64,000 nucleotides of DNA, taken from Arctopsyche grandis (lineage: Eukaryota; Arthropoda; Insecta; Trichoptera; Hydropsychidae). How positions within the stretch are numbered: position 1 is the stretch's first letter; every line of letters begins with the position of its first letter. The notes beneath the pieces are model-generated. The model did no database searches and was not told the origin of the DNA. It saw only the letters and a program-made list of their open reading frames with translations. The position numbers and the translations under genes are program-made. Below are positions 11,640 to 24,600 of the stretch, piece after piece. The stretch is from NCBI RefSeq assembly GCF_051622035.1, contig NC_135362.1, positions 13,829,501-13,893,500 on the forward strand. Direction: 5' to 3'.

Positions 11640-13399
11640 GCATTATTGACAACTTACGAATTAGTCATAAATGGAAGACATTTCTGTAACGATGACAATT
11701 TTATTAAACGGTTAGTCATTCTATTGCTAGTAAATTGCCTGAACCCACTAATGCTATTTGATTGGTGAAAGGGGAATATCCAAAATATTCAAACTGAATC
11801 AAGACACCTAGACACATTTTTATAAATAATACACCTAGAACAGATTGAAACAGGATTGACAGGTAAATCGGACGAGAAAATGAGATTATTACGCACCCCT
11901 GATGCGTAATAATCCACAGTTAGTTCCAAAGCTAGGTCGGATGTCGTAAATCGTCCGCGAAGCTGAAAAAACCTGGCTATCCTCTTTCAGTTCGGCTCGT
12001 TTTCCATTCGGTAGTCGAATTATATTCTCGCACATAATATAATATACATACATCTCAGATCCCCTCATCCTCCTCTTCTGCCGCCGCATCGTTACTTACA
12101 CTCGGCGTGTGCGTTTTCCCCTACCGACTTTCACACGTGGGCGCCCATGTTCGTTCCCACCTACTCGGTGTATCATATTAGTGTGTATGTGTTCGGGTAT
12201 ATGTATGTGAGAATATATCCCGAATCGAGTATCATATCCCCATAGGTATGTGGTATACGTTGGCTGATCTCAAAGGTAAGTGTAGTTTTATGGGGGATAT
12301 AAAATATGTAGTTCAGACACAGTTAAATATGTATAACTTTAAGTTATTGAGTATTTTGTATGACTGAGTCATACAATATGTTGAGATAAAAAGGTAAATT
12401 TAGTACCAAAAAGTTCAAGGATCTGATCCTAGTTTATGAATCTAGTTTATTAGATCTAAGATCTAGGATCTCATTATATCTTCTGGTAGTATATACATAA
12501 ATATAAAAGGCTTTCAAGGCCTTTAAAATGCTTAATCTGCAATTCGGATAATAAACATTAAGTAAATATAATTTTTTTGTCCTATTTTTGAAGTAAAACT
12601 TCTTTACGGATGGCAGTGAAACTTTGTAGCGCTGAAATATTGCACTAAACTAAACGAACCTTCTTCCCCTTTTACTTTTGTGTGTAGGTAGTAGATTTGG
12701 AATAGGGAAGTTTTGTTTCTGTAGTGTGTAGTGTAAAACACACAGTGGGTTTTGAAATATATCCAAGAGAACACTTGTCAGAATAAAATTGATCCAAGCC
12801 GAACATTAATTTTTTAAACCTTTTCCCCGCGAATGACCGCTATAGACGTCATGTGCAAAATGTCAGTAGCGCGAATGTCGTGATTCACTGAGTAAATAAA
12901 ATACTTCAGGCGTGATTTACTGTTTAAAAATATTCTTTAGGTGTCAATTGACATATTTGATCACTTGAATAAATGCTACAATATATGTATGTATATTTTC
13001 GATCAAAAACTCGATTTAAAAATTAGCTAAAAAAAGTACCGCGAAAATTGCCGTGGACAAGGGTTTAAATTGTGAATTTAAGGAAAATCATTTACAATCA
13101 ATCTTTTATGTAGTTGGACCCAGCAATTAAAAGTAATATTCAAAGTTGAAGGAAAGAAAATTCAGACGAATCGAAGAGACAGGCGTAGTATGTATGTATA
13201 TACGACGGGCGAAAGTTGTTGAATTAAACACCAATGGATATAAAGAAACCAATGACGATACTGATGATTAATTACAAGAAATCGCAAATCTAATTGCAAA
13301 ACAACATATTTATACCTCTCATATGGCATACATATGTATATTTCCAAACTTTGTCACATTTGTCGCACAGCTTCAAGGTCATACAGATGCAAGATGCAA
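11640..13399. other. Intergenic; nothing recognisable
   Basis: AT-rich DNA. Short GC-richer bits at 11880-12160 and 12660-12730 show no domain, tRNA or element I can name. Confidence 0.35.
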
Positions 13400-14160
13400 G
13401 TGGAAATTAGGTCGTCGGCCCATTATTACGAGCGCGCTCCACAAGTAGCAGATAAATATAATTGCGTTGAACGGGGCCCGTGACCTCGCACACTGTGGCC
13501 ACCGTTGAGTTGCGTTCGTTACACCCTACTCCTACACCACCCACATAGCATCCCCACACCCACCCTCGCCATCTCGCGATCCCCGCCGCGCCCCCGTAAC
13601 CGACTCGACTCACGATAATTAAATCCATTATGAATGAGAGCGCGCGCGAGCGAGACGCGGCTAGCGGCGGTGAGAGGGCGCGAGAGCGAGACGGAGCGAG
13701 CCAAGTTGAGGCAGGTCGCGGCGCGAGTTCGCCGCTCATCACCGGCTTATTCACGGTCGCGCTCTAAATTATTATCGCGCAAATTAGGGGGAGGGAGCGC
13801 AGCATCGCTCGCCGTTTGTGAATAACGCGAACGGTGTTTGCTTCTCACTCTATCGCCGTAGCCACGTCTCGCTTGCGCACTTTAAAACTCCCCCTTTATT
13901 ATTTAACAACCCCCTCACCTTCTTGTCCTCCCACCGCGTACGACCGAGTCTCACTTTCATCACAACGTGGGAGGGGATGGAGGATAAGGGTTGTTCTCTC
14001 CCTCTTTCTCCCGTGCGCTTTTCTTTCAACATAATGAGGTCGTCGTGGATGGCGTCTCGTTCTCGCTGCGACCAACTTTCCCCACTTTCACCGAGTTTCA
14101 GCGAAACAAAAAAAAAAACGCGGTCTTTAGGTCTCGTTTACGCGGCTATTAACCCTTGAG
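13400..14160. promoter_or_regulatory. GC/CpG-rich island with GAGA-like repeats
   Basis: A CpG-dense block between AT-rich flanks. It holds GAGCGAGA/GAGAGGGCGCGAGAGCGAGA-type motifs at 13635-13705 and several AATTA/ATTATG homeodomain-like cores (13614-13632, 13766-13785). Overlapping open frames on both strands are Arg/Ser/Ala-rich and look like by-products of composition. Candidate promoter or Polycomb/GAGA-type element; target gene not visible. Confidence 0.3.
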
Positions 14161-14574
14161 CGGAACTTAAAAGTTTTCGTATACATACATATGTATAATA
14201 AAGTTACCATTCAAAAACAACGACAAAACAGACTAATCTGTTAAAATTAGACGAAAACTTTTTTTTTCGAAAGTTGGAAGACGAAAAATATTTCTGTATT
14301 TTATTAGCAGCTTGCAATAAAGTTTAAATACAATAGTAAAAGTGTAAACATTAGAAACGAAAAGCAACACAATTTTATCCTTTTATTATTTTATTTATAA
14401 TAAAAGTATCCAGCCCATTTCGGACCGAAATTCGTGTATAATAAATATTAATTAAAATTAGATCTCATATACACATATACTTACATATGTATGTATGTAG
14501 TATGTTCATACATATGTACAGTAATATTAACACTAGCAAATTATCAAATACGAGATATTCATGAACAAGCTAGT

Positions 14575-14810
14575 GTTGCCACTTCAGCAGTATATGTAGC
14601 TCGCATAATCACCGAGAGGTTCCCGGATTCAAGCTCTGTGTTGACCTCGATTTAGGAAAATTTAATTGTATTTCTACTTATTGGTATTTCTGTAGTGCTG
14701 ATAGTCAGACTAGGATATTTGTGGTCCCAGTCAATCGTTTTCTATGAGAATTTGAAAATATATCTAATTTCATTGTTGAATCGTTTTCTCATAAAATTGG
14801 CAAATAAAAT
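14575..14810 (+). repeat. SINE, family 2 (different tRNA-like head)
   Basis: The head AGCAGTATATGTAGCTCGCA and B-box-like TTCCCGGATTCAAGC (about 14622-14636) resemble the head at 36846-36750 (minus). The body continues as GATAGTCAGACTAGGA...CAATCGTTTTCTATGAGA, recalling the shared SINE body. Degenerate. Confidence 0.45.
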
Positions 14811-15204
14811 TTTAATACCGTAGGTGTTGCTCAAGAATAAAACTCGTAATGGTATCATGGTAAAATATAAAATGGTAAAATATATGTACATATGTACATA
14901 CATATATAAAAAACTAAGCAGTCCATCTACCTGTTTGTGACGGATGCAACATTAATATTTTTCATACTTGAAATCAGAGCGCGTTTCCCATATCGTGAAA
15001 GAATGTGAAATTATCCGAAAGAGTGAGCGAGACGACACAAGACACGGCGCGCGCTCTGGTGTGAATGTGGCTGCTGACGACGGAATTTTACTTAGATTTT
15101 TTTAGATTTAATATCTTATAAAGAAATATTTAAAGGGACGAACTTTTCTTAAATATCATATTTTTAAACGTATAATAATATAGGAAAGAAGAAGTATAAT
15201 AGTA

Positions 15205-15610
15205 TTTATTTATTTATTTAATTATGCAGGTATACACCCATTTTTATTTTACTAACACGACATCTACGGTCAACATTGTACACAACTTTTATTCAAGGGC
15301 AATTAAAAATCTCGACCATCAAACATTACAATCATCATACATAGAGACATCTAAGCACAAGTTTTTGCAACCTTTTTAAAAATCAACATATTATGAGATG
15401 CTGTAAACCCAAATTTTGCGAGAAATAATACAGGATTGCCAATTTTCTGGAACCGTTTCCAATGAAATCAGATAAAGTGCCAAACTCTGAAAGGTAACGA
15501 TCGACCTTGAGTCACTTATCCAAGGTCTGGCCAGCAACACGTCCAGGAATAGAACCCGTAACCACACAATCGAAAGCATGACATGCGAACCGCTGATCTA
15601 TGCTGCTGTT
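15205..15610 (-). repeat. tRNA-derived SINE, family 1, nearly full length
   Basis: On the minus strand: tRNA-like head with CAGCAGCATAGATCAGCGG and B box GGGTTCTATTCC, then GTGTTGCTGGCCAGACCTTGG, the body (CAGAGTTTGGCACTTTATCTG, GGAAACGGTTCCAGAAAATT), the GATGTCTCTATG segment, and an AATAAATA tail at 15205-15230. Same order as copies at 36181 and 57893. Confidence 0.7.
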
Positions 15611-15619
15611 TTGAATAAA

Positions 15620-17955
15620 TATGGATTTGAATAATTGTTTTGACAGTTAAACTACTATTTGTTTAGTGTTTTGTATCATTTGCTGGAGGTTGCCATGAGA
15701 ATTTGGTCTCAGCCTTCTAAATAGTACATATTACCAAATTAAATTAATTATAATTTAGGAATAAATATTATTTTCGTAATGATTTTATTTGTATAGGAAT
15801 TATAATAGTTTTGAATAAAAATATATCCAAAATTGTGTTTTACAAAATAAAATCCCTATATCACATTCAATTGCGTTACAAAAGAGTCATCGCTTTATTA
15901 ACGATGCGTTTTTCCTTTCAAATTCGCATCCTCGACGGAAATCGGTCGCGAGGAAGAACTTGACAACACTTCTTCTTGTCAAATAAATACTCGCTCATTC
16001 TATATAATATATTTTTATTATTATACATAAAGGGGCACGGGCTGGGAGGATATTCAGATCGCGTCTAACAAAAGGCGAAGGTGTGTAAGCTGCGCGCGAC
16101 ATTTTAAATTGCCAATTATTTGAATTTCACCTTGTATTTTTCACGGTGGATCCCTTTATTTTTGACATTCGATTATCCGAGTGAGAGAGGTGTGCTTCTC
16201 TCCCCTACCATCTCGCTATTTTATACCGTAAAATTTGTAGCTCCTTTCCACAGTAAAAAAAGGGAAAAAGAGTTTGCCCCGAATATATTTTATATAGTAG
16301 ATACATGCACGTTTTTATATGTACGCACCTATTATACGTACGCCGAGACACAAGAATGATGTTCCGAAAAAACGTGATATACTTCTACTATTTCACCGGT
16401 GAAATATGCAAAGCATCCTATCTGAATCCATTTCTTCGCAGATAAACTTCTTGGCAAAGACGCGTGTAAGATAAAAAAAAAAAACGCAACCTCTCTTCAA
16501 TCCATCCCTCCCCACCAATGCGTATATAAGAAATTTATGTATATATTTTGAAATAAATCGATCGAGTGCTTTATGATAAAATACGTGGCGTGTGAGGTGT
16601 TGTGAATACACGGTGGTTAAAAAATAAACAAAAACTGATTTTTGTGTTCTATTTTTTTACCACGATATTACTATGTATAATAAACTAACAAATTAATCTT
16701 AATTGATTTTGGTATAGCCTGAAAATGCTTATAATATTTCTACGTCATATTGTTTTTCAGTAAAAATTTAATAATGCCTCAACTGTATCTACATATTATG
16801 TTGAAGTGATCATTTTATGTCGTGAAGCTCGTTTTATAAGCAAATTTCAAATGAAGTGTTAAATAAAATTGAGGGAATATAGGCATAGTGAAAAATTAAA
16901 TATACATTCATACATTACAATACATAATATACACTAGTAGATGAAAGTGTGGTTATATGTATAGGTATGTATAAATATACATATATGTATATGCAAGTAA
17001 ATATGTAGAGGTGGTGGTGAAATAAATTGGGTCGGATGTATGCGAGAGGCAGTATTTCTTTTTTGTAGGCTCGCGTATATCACGCATCAAAGCCTACAAA
17101 GGAATATTAGTTGCAAATACCCAGTAGATTGGGTTCACCTACGTACCCTTCCTTTTCTCGTGTGTGCGCGCGTGGTGAGTGAAAGATAGGAGTTCGTTTT
17201 GTGTGCGAGATAAGAAAAATAGACACGGGAAAATGGAAAATTTATACCTATGGGGATTGGGAGAGAGAGACGTATCTTGTTTGTCTTTTGGACAAAATAT
17301 ACCGGCGTAAAAATATCATATTCATGCCTAAACAAATACTGAAAGATGGGAGGATGGTAGGGGGGTAAACTTGCCGGGCTTCCGGCGACGTCGTCTTTTT
17401 CTGACATGTGTGGGCTTTTTGTATATATTTTATTTTTCATTGTATTTTATTTCACTTTTATTTGAAACGCTAAAATCCGGAAAGCATTGTAGTTTCAGGC
17501 CTATGTATATTATTTTTAAAACGCTATAGCTACATATGTACAGTGAATTAATTTAAATATTTTAAAATCTACTGTATTAATTTGCAAATCATAAGACTTT
17601 ACTATATTGATTCAAAAGATACATATTGTATTGCCAGTAATCAAAAACCCTTATGAATTTCATATATGTATATCAAACAAATTTTGTTACTCTGAATAAA
17701 TATAAATATATACCTAATCCTACATACATATATATTTACTGAGAAAAATATAAGGTTAAAAAAAAGTATTTTGGGAATTGTATGTAATATAAATTAATCC
17801 CATTCGTGGAAAAAATAGCTTACTTGAATATTCCAACAAAAACAATTTTTTATCATAGACGTACTACTTCATTTTTAAGTACTAATATTGACATTGAAAT
17901 ACATATAAGTATATATAAGAAATTAAAAAAATATATAAATTTTCATATCATCATT
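15620..17955. other. Intergenic; no gene seen
   Basis: AT-rich, with CATATGTA microsatellites at 16930-17000 and 17490-17720. The GC-richer stretch 17120-17420 has a minus open frame without domains. Confidence 0.35.
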
Positions 17956-17959
17956 GTAA

Positions 17960-18145
17960 GGGGGATCATGACTAGGGCATGAATGAAAAAATGATGACAA
18001 AAAACATGAAAGATAAAAACATTCCTCATACACGTTCCAACAGTGCAGAGTGCAAGAGATAAAAAAATGTTTCCTACCAAGTTTACAATAAATATAAAAT
18101 TTTTTTTGGCCATTTTTTCATTCATGCCCTAATCATAATCCACCC
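17960..18145. mobile_element. Fold-back MITE B, copy 1
   Basis: Arms of about 40 bp: GGGGGATCATGACTAGGGCA at 17960 and the complement of GCCCTAATCATAATCCACCC at 18126-18145, extending through CATGAATGAAAAAATG. The core reads GTTCCAACAGTGCAGAGTGC...AAGAGATAAAAAAATG and matches the cores at 18375, 21510 and 36545. Confidence 0.7.
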
Positions 18146-18148
18146 TAT

Positions 18149-18560
18149 AATCATCGTTAGACATCGGACGGTCATCAGTAAAGAGTGGACCAACTTTGCG
18201 CCGTTCATTGTTCATTGTTCGTCGTGCTTATTCATTTTGATGATGAACCTTTTTTTATGCTCTCTAGCTTTGTAGTTTACCCTGTTTCCTGGGAAATAGA
18301 CCCAAAATGCCCTGTTTCCCGGAAAAAGCACGCTTCCGGTCCTACCTCTAGTCATCAGAGCAATGTAAAATAACAATACAGAGTTCCAACAGTGTTCAAA
18401 GCAAGAGGGCAAAAAAAAAGGTTTTTCTACGAAGTTAACAATGGCAAAACCCTCTTTCCTGATTTCTATCCGATGTCTAATCATCAAAGATAGGCATTGG
18501 GACAATGTCTTTGGCACAAAATATGGTTCACTTTTGTCAACCATGCTTTATATTCTGATG
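18149..18560. mobile_element. Fold-back MITE B, copy 2
   Basis: The left arm ATCATCGTTAGACATCGGAC at 18150-18169 pairs with GTCCGATGTCTAATCATC-type sequence at 18468-18485. The core GTTCCAACAGTGTTCAAAGC then AAGAGGGCAAAAAA lies at 18383-18416, and ATGGTTCACTTTTGTCAA at 18523-18540 repeats the arm sequence of the element at 21444. It also contains a short local duplication, CCCTGTTTCC(T/C)GGAAA, at 18280-18328. Confidence 0.6.
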
Positions 18561-18642
18561 GAGCGGTCTATTGTTATTTAACGAGCACCAAGCTAACGCC
18601 TAAGTCTAATCATAATTCTTCACAATGAGAACCGCAATAGTC

Positions 18643-18793
18643 ATCTTACACGTTCAATATTATTGACGGCATTTACATATTTGTATTTCTGTTTTATCTC
18701 TGTTTAATACGCCAAACCATCAATATCTCCCCTTTCATGAGCAATATTATTGTCAATATAATAAGGTTTCGTCAATAATATTGATACTGTAAG
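18643..18793. repeat. Inverted repeat with CAATATTATTGACG arms
   Basis: CTTACACGTTCAATATTATT at 18643 and CGTCAATAATATTGATACTGTAAG at 18769-18793 pair over 24 bp with about four mismatches. Loop about 100 bp. Confidence 0.55.
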
Positions 18794-18808
18794 GTGCAAA
18801 AAGATTAT

Positions 18809-19012
18809 AGGTCTATTCATATTATCCAGCACTGCATGGAAATAGCCCGGCACACCAGTACACGGAAAATACTACTACTATTCATACTATGCGTCACGTA
18901 CACGTTACGGAACACATGAATGATTCCATATAGAATGCACCAAAGAATAATTTTCGTACTGTTGTTTACGTGCGGTTGTCAGTCTGTGCTGTGCCAGTAT
19001 GAATAGACATTA
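18809..19012. mobile_element. Fold-back element with TCTATTCATA termini
   Basis: GGTCTATTCATATTATCCAG at 18809 and the complement of CAGTATGAATAGACA at about 18995-19010 form terminal inverted repeats that continue as CAGCACTG/CAGCACAG. About 200 bp, non-coding; a separate family from MITE B. Confidence 0.6.
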
Positions 19013-19514
19013 AAACGTGCAAATTTTTGTCAAATATCAATATTTACCGACAATAATTGAATTAATTGGAGATACGTTCATATGTTTGTATATGTATGTA
19101 TATCAAAGTATATACATATTAATACAGAAATCTATTAATATATTTATAGTATTGTATCTAATAGAGGCAATTGTGAATATGAATATGGTGTGATATTAAA
19201 TATAAGTATGCTTCAGCAAAAGTTCAAAGTATTCGCCTATATTTTATCACTGATAACTCAAAAGGCGCAAACATTTATGGAAGGATATACATATGTATGT
19301 TTGCGCGATGCACATACATATATACTCATATGAAATATACATACTATGCATACATATGTACATACATGTGTGAACGCGAGCAAAAAGGGGTGGGTGCACT
19401 GTAATATGTTTTGTCGCTTCAGTTGGTCGTAAAAATTTCGCGAATTTTTCCGTGGATGCACATATGTACGTACTACTGGCGCAACAACCCGACCGTACAA
19501 TAATACGTATGTAC

Positions 19515-19725
19515 CAGCGCTTCTCAATTTGGAACGGGGATGGGAGGGGGGAGAGGGTCGTGCTCCCGGGAGTGCACTAAGGATGACTCCTCTCAGTGTT
19601 ACGTGTGAAATATTTTTACAACTTGATTTTAACGCATATTTCTTATTGTTATTATAGGCGATGTAATTTTTGGGGATGAGTGAGACCGCGTGGGGGAAGA
19701 TTTGCCTAAAGTTTGAGAACGACTA
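19515..19725. mobile_element. Short hAT-like MITE with G-quadruplex motif
   Basis: Left end CAGCGCTTCTCAATTTGG and right end complement TAGTCGTTCTCAAACTT resemble the CAGNGGTTCTCAA termini of hAT elements. The interior carries the G-run cluster at 19536-19557. No transposase. An 8-bp target duplication could not be confirmed by eye. Confidence 0.5.
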
Positions 19726-19739
19726 GTGACGTAGGTGGC

Positions 19740-20320
19740 TCGCGCTATTCGAAATTGAACATGTCGTCTATTGTGGATGGATACGTCTTAAACACTCCCT
19801 CTTTCGAACTAGGACTCTCAAACTATAGTACATATGCTCACTGTAAGCACACATATGTATATTTGTATTAAGTGCTTGTACGTAAGTATATACATGAATA
19901 TATTTTAAGATGAAAACATGTTTATTAAACAACCCAATCTTAAATGAATAGGGCCAACCCTTAATTAACCTAACCTATCCTAACCCTTAAATAATACCAA
20001 CCCTAACAATCTAATCTTAAATTTATAAAACCAACCCCGAAAATGTAACCGGTTATGATTTCTCTGAAACGTCAGTGAAAATATATTTTTACTGGAAGTA
20101 TAATTTCACTGTGACATATATACATATGTATATTTATAATTATGAAGATGACTAAAACACATGATTAAAGATAAACGATTCACAGTATAAATAATTTGAA
20201 AAACATTTTTTTTGCTTAACTTCATATACATATGTATGTATACAAAATGATACAGCTGAAATAAAACAGGTGGAATAAAATCTCTAAATTAAAAATGAAA
20301 ACAAATATAAATATATATTT
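19740..20320. other. Intergenic with a short TTAGG-like stretch
   Basis: AT-rich. The segment 19950-19990 reads CCAACCC...AACCTAACCTATCCTAACCC, weakly resembling the insect telomere repeat CCTAA but not a real array. CATATGTA microsatellites occur near 19850, 20110 and 20225. Confidence 0.3.
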
Positions 20321-20329
20321 ATGTTAAAT

Positions 20330-20640
20330 CACCATCATTTACAACCATTAATCATCCACTGCTGGATGACGGCCTCTCCAACACGATTCCATTCGTCTCT
20401 GTTTTGCGCTATTCTCATCCATCTTACCCCACACATTTTTTTAAATTTCGTCTATCCATCTTCCATGCGGCCCTTCTTTTACCCTTTATCATTCTTTCGG
20501 GTACCATTCGGGCACTTCTTTTGGCCACTTTTCGTCCATTCTTCTAGCTACACGACCCGTCCATTGCCATTTTAATCTCTCCACTCTCCGCACTATATCC
20601 ACTTCTTATCCACGTATTCCATATTCTATATTTCCTCGTC
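20330..20640 (-). mobile_element. LINE tail copy 2
   Basis: On the minus strand it reads LKWQWTGRVARRMDE, KWPKEVPEWYPKE, then after a break the GRR...W segment and GTTGGAGAGGCCGTCATCCAGCAGTGGATG, i.e. the C-terminus of a non-LTR reverse-transcriptase ORF. Frameshifts and a stop (after EWYPKE) disable it. The open frame at 20321-20575 on the opposite strand is its shadow. Confidence 0.7.
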
Positions 20641-20859
20641 ATGCCAAGAATAGTTGCAATAATTGTGCCGTATTTTTAGTACACGGTATATTATATAAAA
20701 AAATAATTTAAAAATCTGAACAAATTAATGTAAGTATGTACATATTTTAAAGTTTTATAAGTATTTGTTTTCCATATTTACAAGCCAAACAAATTAGGGT
20801 CAAATTCAAAATTGTCACCGAAAATTAGCTAAAAAATAATTCAACGGAGTTCACGGTGG

Positions 20860-21240
20860 GGTGAGATTGAGTTGACGTTACGTTTTCCGGATATGACGAC
20901 AGCGACACGTTCGACGTGCCTCCCTGTCGTACTTTACTTTGCCGCCGACAGTTTTAAATACCTGAGAATGAATTTAAGGGCGCGTACGTGTTTCAGGGGT
21001 TTTCCAGGGGCCGCGCAACGAGTTGTCAAGAGGCGCACGTGCGCGTCGCGATCCGCATACGAAATCGCACCAACATTTAACATCTCTCTTGCCGCGCCAT
21101 GCAACGACGACTTAACCCTTTCGAGCCTGAAATAACCTCCTCGAACAGTTTAAACACTAAACACTGCGATGCTCCCCATCGGATTGTGGGATGGTGGGGT
21201 GTTTTCTTTTTGCTGGCACATTTCGCTTTGTGCTAACTTT
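20860..21240. promoter_or_regulatory. GC-rich island, function unknown
   Basis: CpG-rich patch with an 87-codon plus-strand frame (20872-21135) lacking any recognised motif. A CGTGTTTCAG acceptor-like site occurs inside it. Could be an exon fragment or a regulatory island; I cannot choose. Confidence 0.2.
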
Positions 21241-21443
21241 TTTAGCCGAAACGTCTCAGTATTTTTTTTTCTTATTCGAAGTGTATGCATGTGACGTGTT
21301 GTCATCACGTCATATTTTCAACGAAATATGTATGACAGATTGTTGACGTTTCTACGCTTTTTCACTCTTTTTGTTGTGTGTGTGTGTGTGTGACGCAATG
21401 TAACCCTACCGAATATGATGACGTGAGACGTGCAAATGTTATG

Positions 21444-21608
21444 ATCGGACTTCGGCGGCCAGGATGCTTCAACCCACAAAAAATGGTTCACTTTTGTCAA
21501 TTACTATTGTACTACAAAGCAAGAGAGCAAAAAAAAGGTCGACAAAACCAATTGACAATAATGAACCATGTTTTGTGGGTTAAAGCATCCTGGCCGTCGA
21601 TGTCTGGT
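21444..21608. mobile_element. Fold-back MITE B, copy 3 (long arms)
   Basis: Arms of about 58-65 bp: left GGCGGCCAGGATGCTTCAAC (about 21454) through TTTGTCAATT, right 21550-21608, whose complement reads CGACGGCCAGGATGCTTTAA. The arms are separated by about 40 bp carrying CAAAGCAAGAGAGCAAAAAA. The least degraded member of the family; folds into an almost complete hairpin. Confidence 0.75.
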
Positions 21609-21619
21609 TATGAATTTGA

Positions 21620-24600
21620 GCCACATCTGATTCATGGATTTTAATAAATCTAATCTATATAATTATAATAGTAGTTAAACTGAAAAATTATTTATTTGTT
21701 ATGTTATGTTTCGATCCGGTTACAATTAACTGTTGAGTATCTAATACAGAAAGGTTATTCCCATATTTATCAAATAAAATTCTTTTCAAGGATTATTATA
21801 ATTCATTAATAAAAAAAATATTTTAGAAATATGTATATATAAATGCGATTATTAAGATTTGAACAAAATAAAATTTCGAGGTAATAATTATTTTGTATCT
21901 TAATAAGAAAATCAAAACAACCTTTGTCTTAATGCTGATAATTGGTTTTTTGTTTAGAAGTGTAAGCACATATGTATATTTACAATGGTATTAAATTTTT
22001 AGACATCTACTGGAAAAATAATAAAAGAAAACTGACAACTTTAAGTTAAGGATGCGATGAGGTAAATTATTTTTGCCCAAAAGTAGCCAATAAAAGAGAA
22101 AGTGAATTCTTTCTTGAATAGTCAACTATAAAAATGGTTGAAACGTGTGAATAAATTTTGATATGAATTAAATACAAAGTAGCATATCTAGCCAAAAATA
22201 AAAAGCTCCCTCGATCCGGTAAGCTCGAATAAAAAGCTTCAGTTTTATAGAGGAGGGCGCCCTTTGAATCTTATTCTGTTTGGCGGTGGGACGCCTTGAG
22301 ACTTCGTATTTTCATAAAAGTCGCTCTCGTTTCTCTTTGTGTTATTTTTTATTATATTCCATATGTGTGTACACATACATGTGTACACTAGTGATAGGCT
22401 TCAAAAAATATCTACAATGTTGTGAATTTGAGAGTTGATCTATACAGATATGATATATAACTATGTACATATGTACGTGTGTGTCGCATAGTACATATGT
22501 ACACTTTCACTTATACATATGTAAATATGTAGTGTATTTTATATATACACGTGTTTATATTTATGTATATGTATCGCGGTATGGGAGCAAGAAAAATATT
22601 ATTCCCGTATTTCCATATATCCAAACGTGGAGCGTAACTCTTGAATTTAAAATAAACAGGTAGCGGGCGGGTGTATATCCCCTGGTAGCATAATAAAAGT
22701 GCCTACCCTCTTGTCTGCGAAATATTTATTTCAGTCACAGAATGTTTGGAAATGATGGTTTTGCTTTTAAGGATGCTCTCTCCCGGCTGTGGGAGTTAGG
22801 GGGGGAGGGTTGTTCTCTCAGGGGGTGGTGCCATAGGAGGGATGGGGGGTGAGAAGCCTTGCGGTTGAGGATGGTGAATGATAAAAATTGAAACACGTGT
22901 ATTGAAATTTGATATTTTCACGTATATCAGGTGTATGTATTATTATCAACCCGTTGCCGGATCCGGAACGGCTGTTGCTGCGGGCTTCTTAACTCGATAT
23001 ATGTATGTATGTACATATATAATAAAATAATAAATAATACATAATATTGTATTATATCAATCATTCAAATACCATTTATCACATGATTTAATATTATCAA
23101 TAGTTACGATATCTATATGTACATACATATGTACATATGTTATTAGATTTGTAACAATCTCGGATTAATACGGAAGTAACAATATGTTCGTGAATATTTT
23201 AACATATTAGTGTCATGGTTGCTATTATATTTATTTACATATATCGAAATTATTCGCGGAACCGACTCGAAGAATAAGATTTAAACTTGACCTCAATATC
23301 GATGTATTTTTAATACATTTTTGAAGGTATTTTAAAGGTAACACATACATACTACGGTTTTTGCACGACACGGTATAACCCGTTTATAAACGTTTTATTT
23401 TCATCTGGCGTTCGTCACATGTAGCATTTTACATACAGAACGCAATAGCAGAAATAAAAAAACATTTTTCTTCATATCCGGTTTATTTCCACAAAGAAAT
23501 ACTTCGGATAAGTAAAAAGAGTGCGACTGCGAACTAAACGATGCTCCACGAAAGAACGTTTCTATTTAACACACAGGAATCTTTCCATATCAAAATTATT
23601 CTTAATATAACATTTTTTAATATTTATGTATGTGCATACGCTATGCAAATCCACAGTTTTCAACTTAGGACCATCAAATTTTGCATACTACATACATATA
23701 TTTTGTGACACTCTCATTTATGTAGACCGTGCGTAGATGGGATTTGGAAGAAGTAGGAGTGTTTTATAAGTTTTATTTTCTTTTATTACTTTCAATTTTT
23801 AATGGTTACCAATAACGGGCAACGCCTAGCAAGTGTGTTTTTCCACTTATATGGAACATACATAGAAACAATAATCGTATTTTGGAAGGCACATACGAGC
23901 ATACATGCATGTTCTAAGTTGAAAATATGTTTTAGTACATTTTACCAATTCCAAAATGATAGCAAAACTAGAGCACCTTTCTAAGCCAAAATGAGGCATT
24001 TTCATTTTTGCCATTTTGCATTATTTTCAATTCAATATTGCGTGGAAGCGGAGTGCACCGTTTTATGCGGTTGACGTACACGAGCTTTTGATATAACTTG
24101 ATAAACGGAGCCTGGGATTTTATTTTGAATGTCCTTCCGGTGGATATAGGTGTATACGATATACGTATACCATTCGTGTGTATGTACAACGAGCGAAAAA
24201 TGAATAAGGAACGAGAGATGTATAAGTTTTCATACGTGGAAAGCGGCGACGAAGGATATTGAAGAAAATACTATGCAGATGTAAAATTGCGACGTTTCAC
24301 TTCATATACATACATACACATACCTACATCTATGTAAGATAGGCATATTTATACAATACTCACACATACACATTCGGAGTCGAGCCGCTTTATTGATTCA
24401 TATGACAATTTATAAGTAGACATAATATATGTATACATATGTACATATGTGTTTTACGAATTCTTATTCTTATTCATTGTAAGAAATGGGTTAATGAAAG
24501 TATATTGAGTGAACGCCGGCACGTTTTGAGCGTATCATACGCGGCCAATAAAATGCTTTATTATTCGGTGGAGAAAATTGCCCACTCGTTTTCGTGGGCG

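Noticed and set aside
19950..19990. Interstitial telomere repeat (CCTAA)n
   Set aside because: Only two exact units with irregular spacing; too weak to call.
20321..20575. 84-codon plus-strand frame
   Set aside because: Reverse-strand shadow of a LINE tail.
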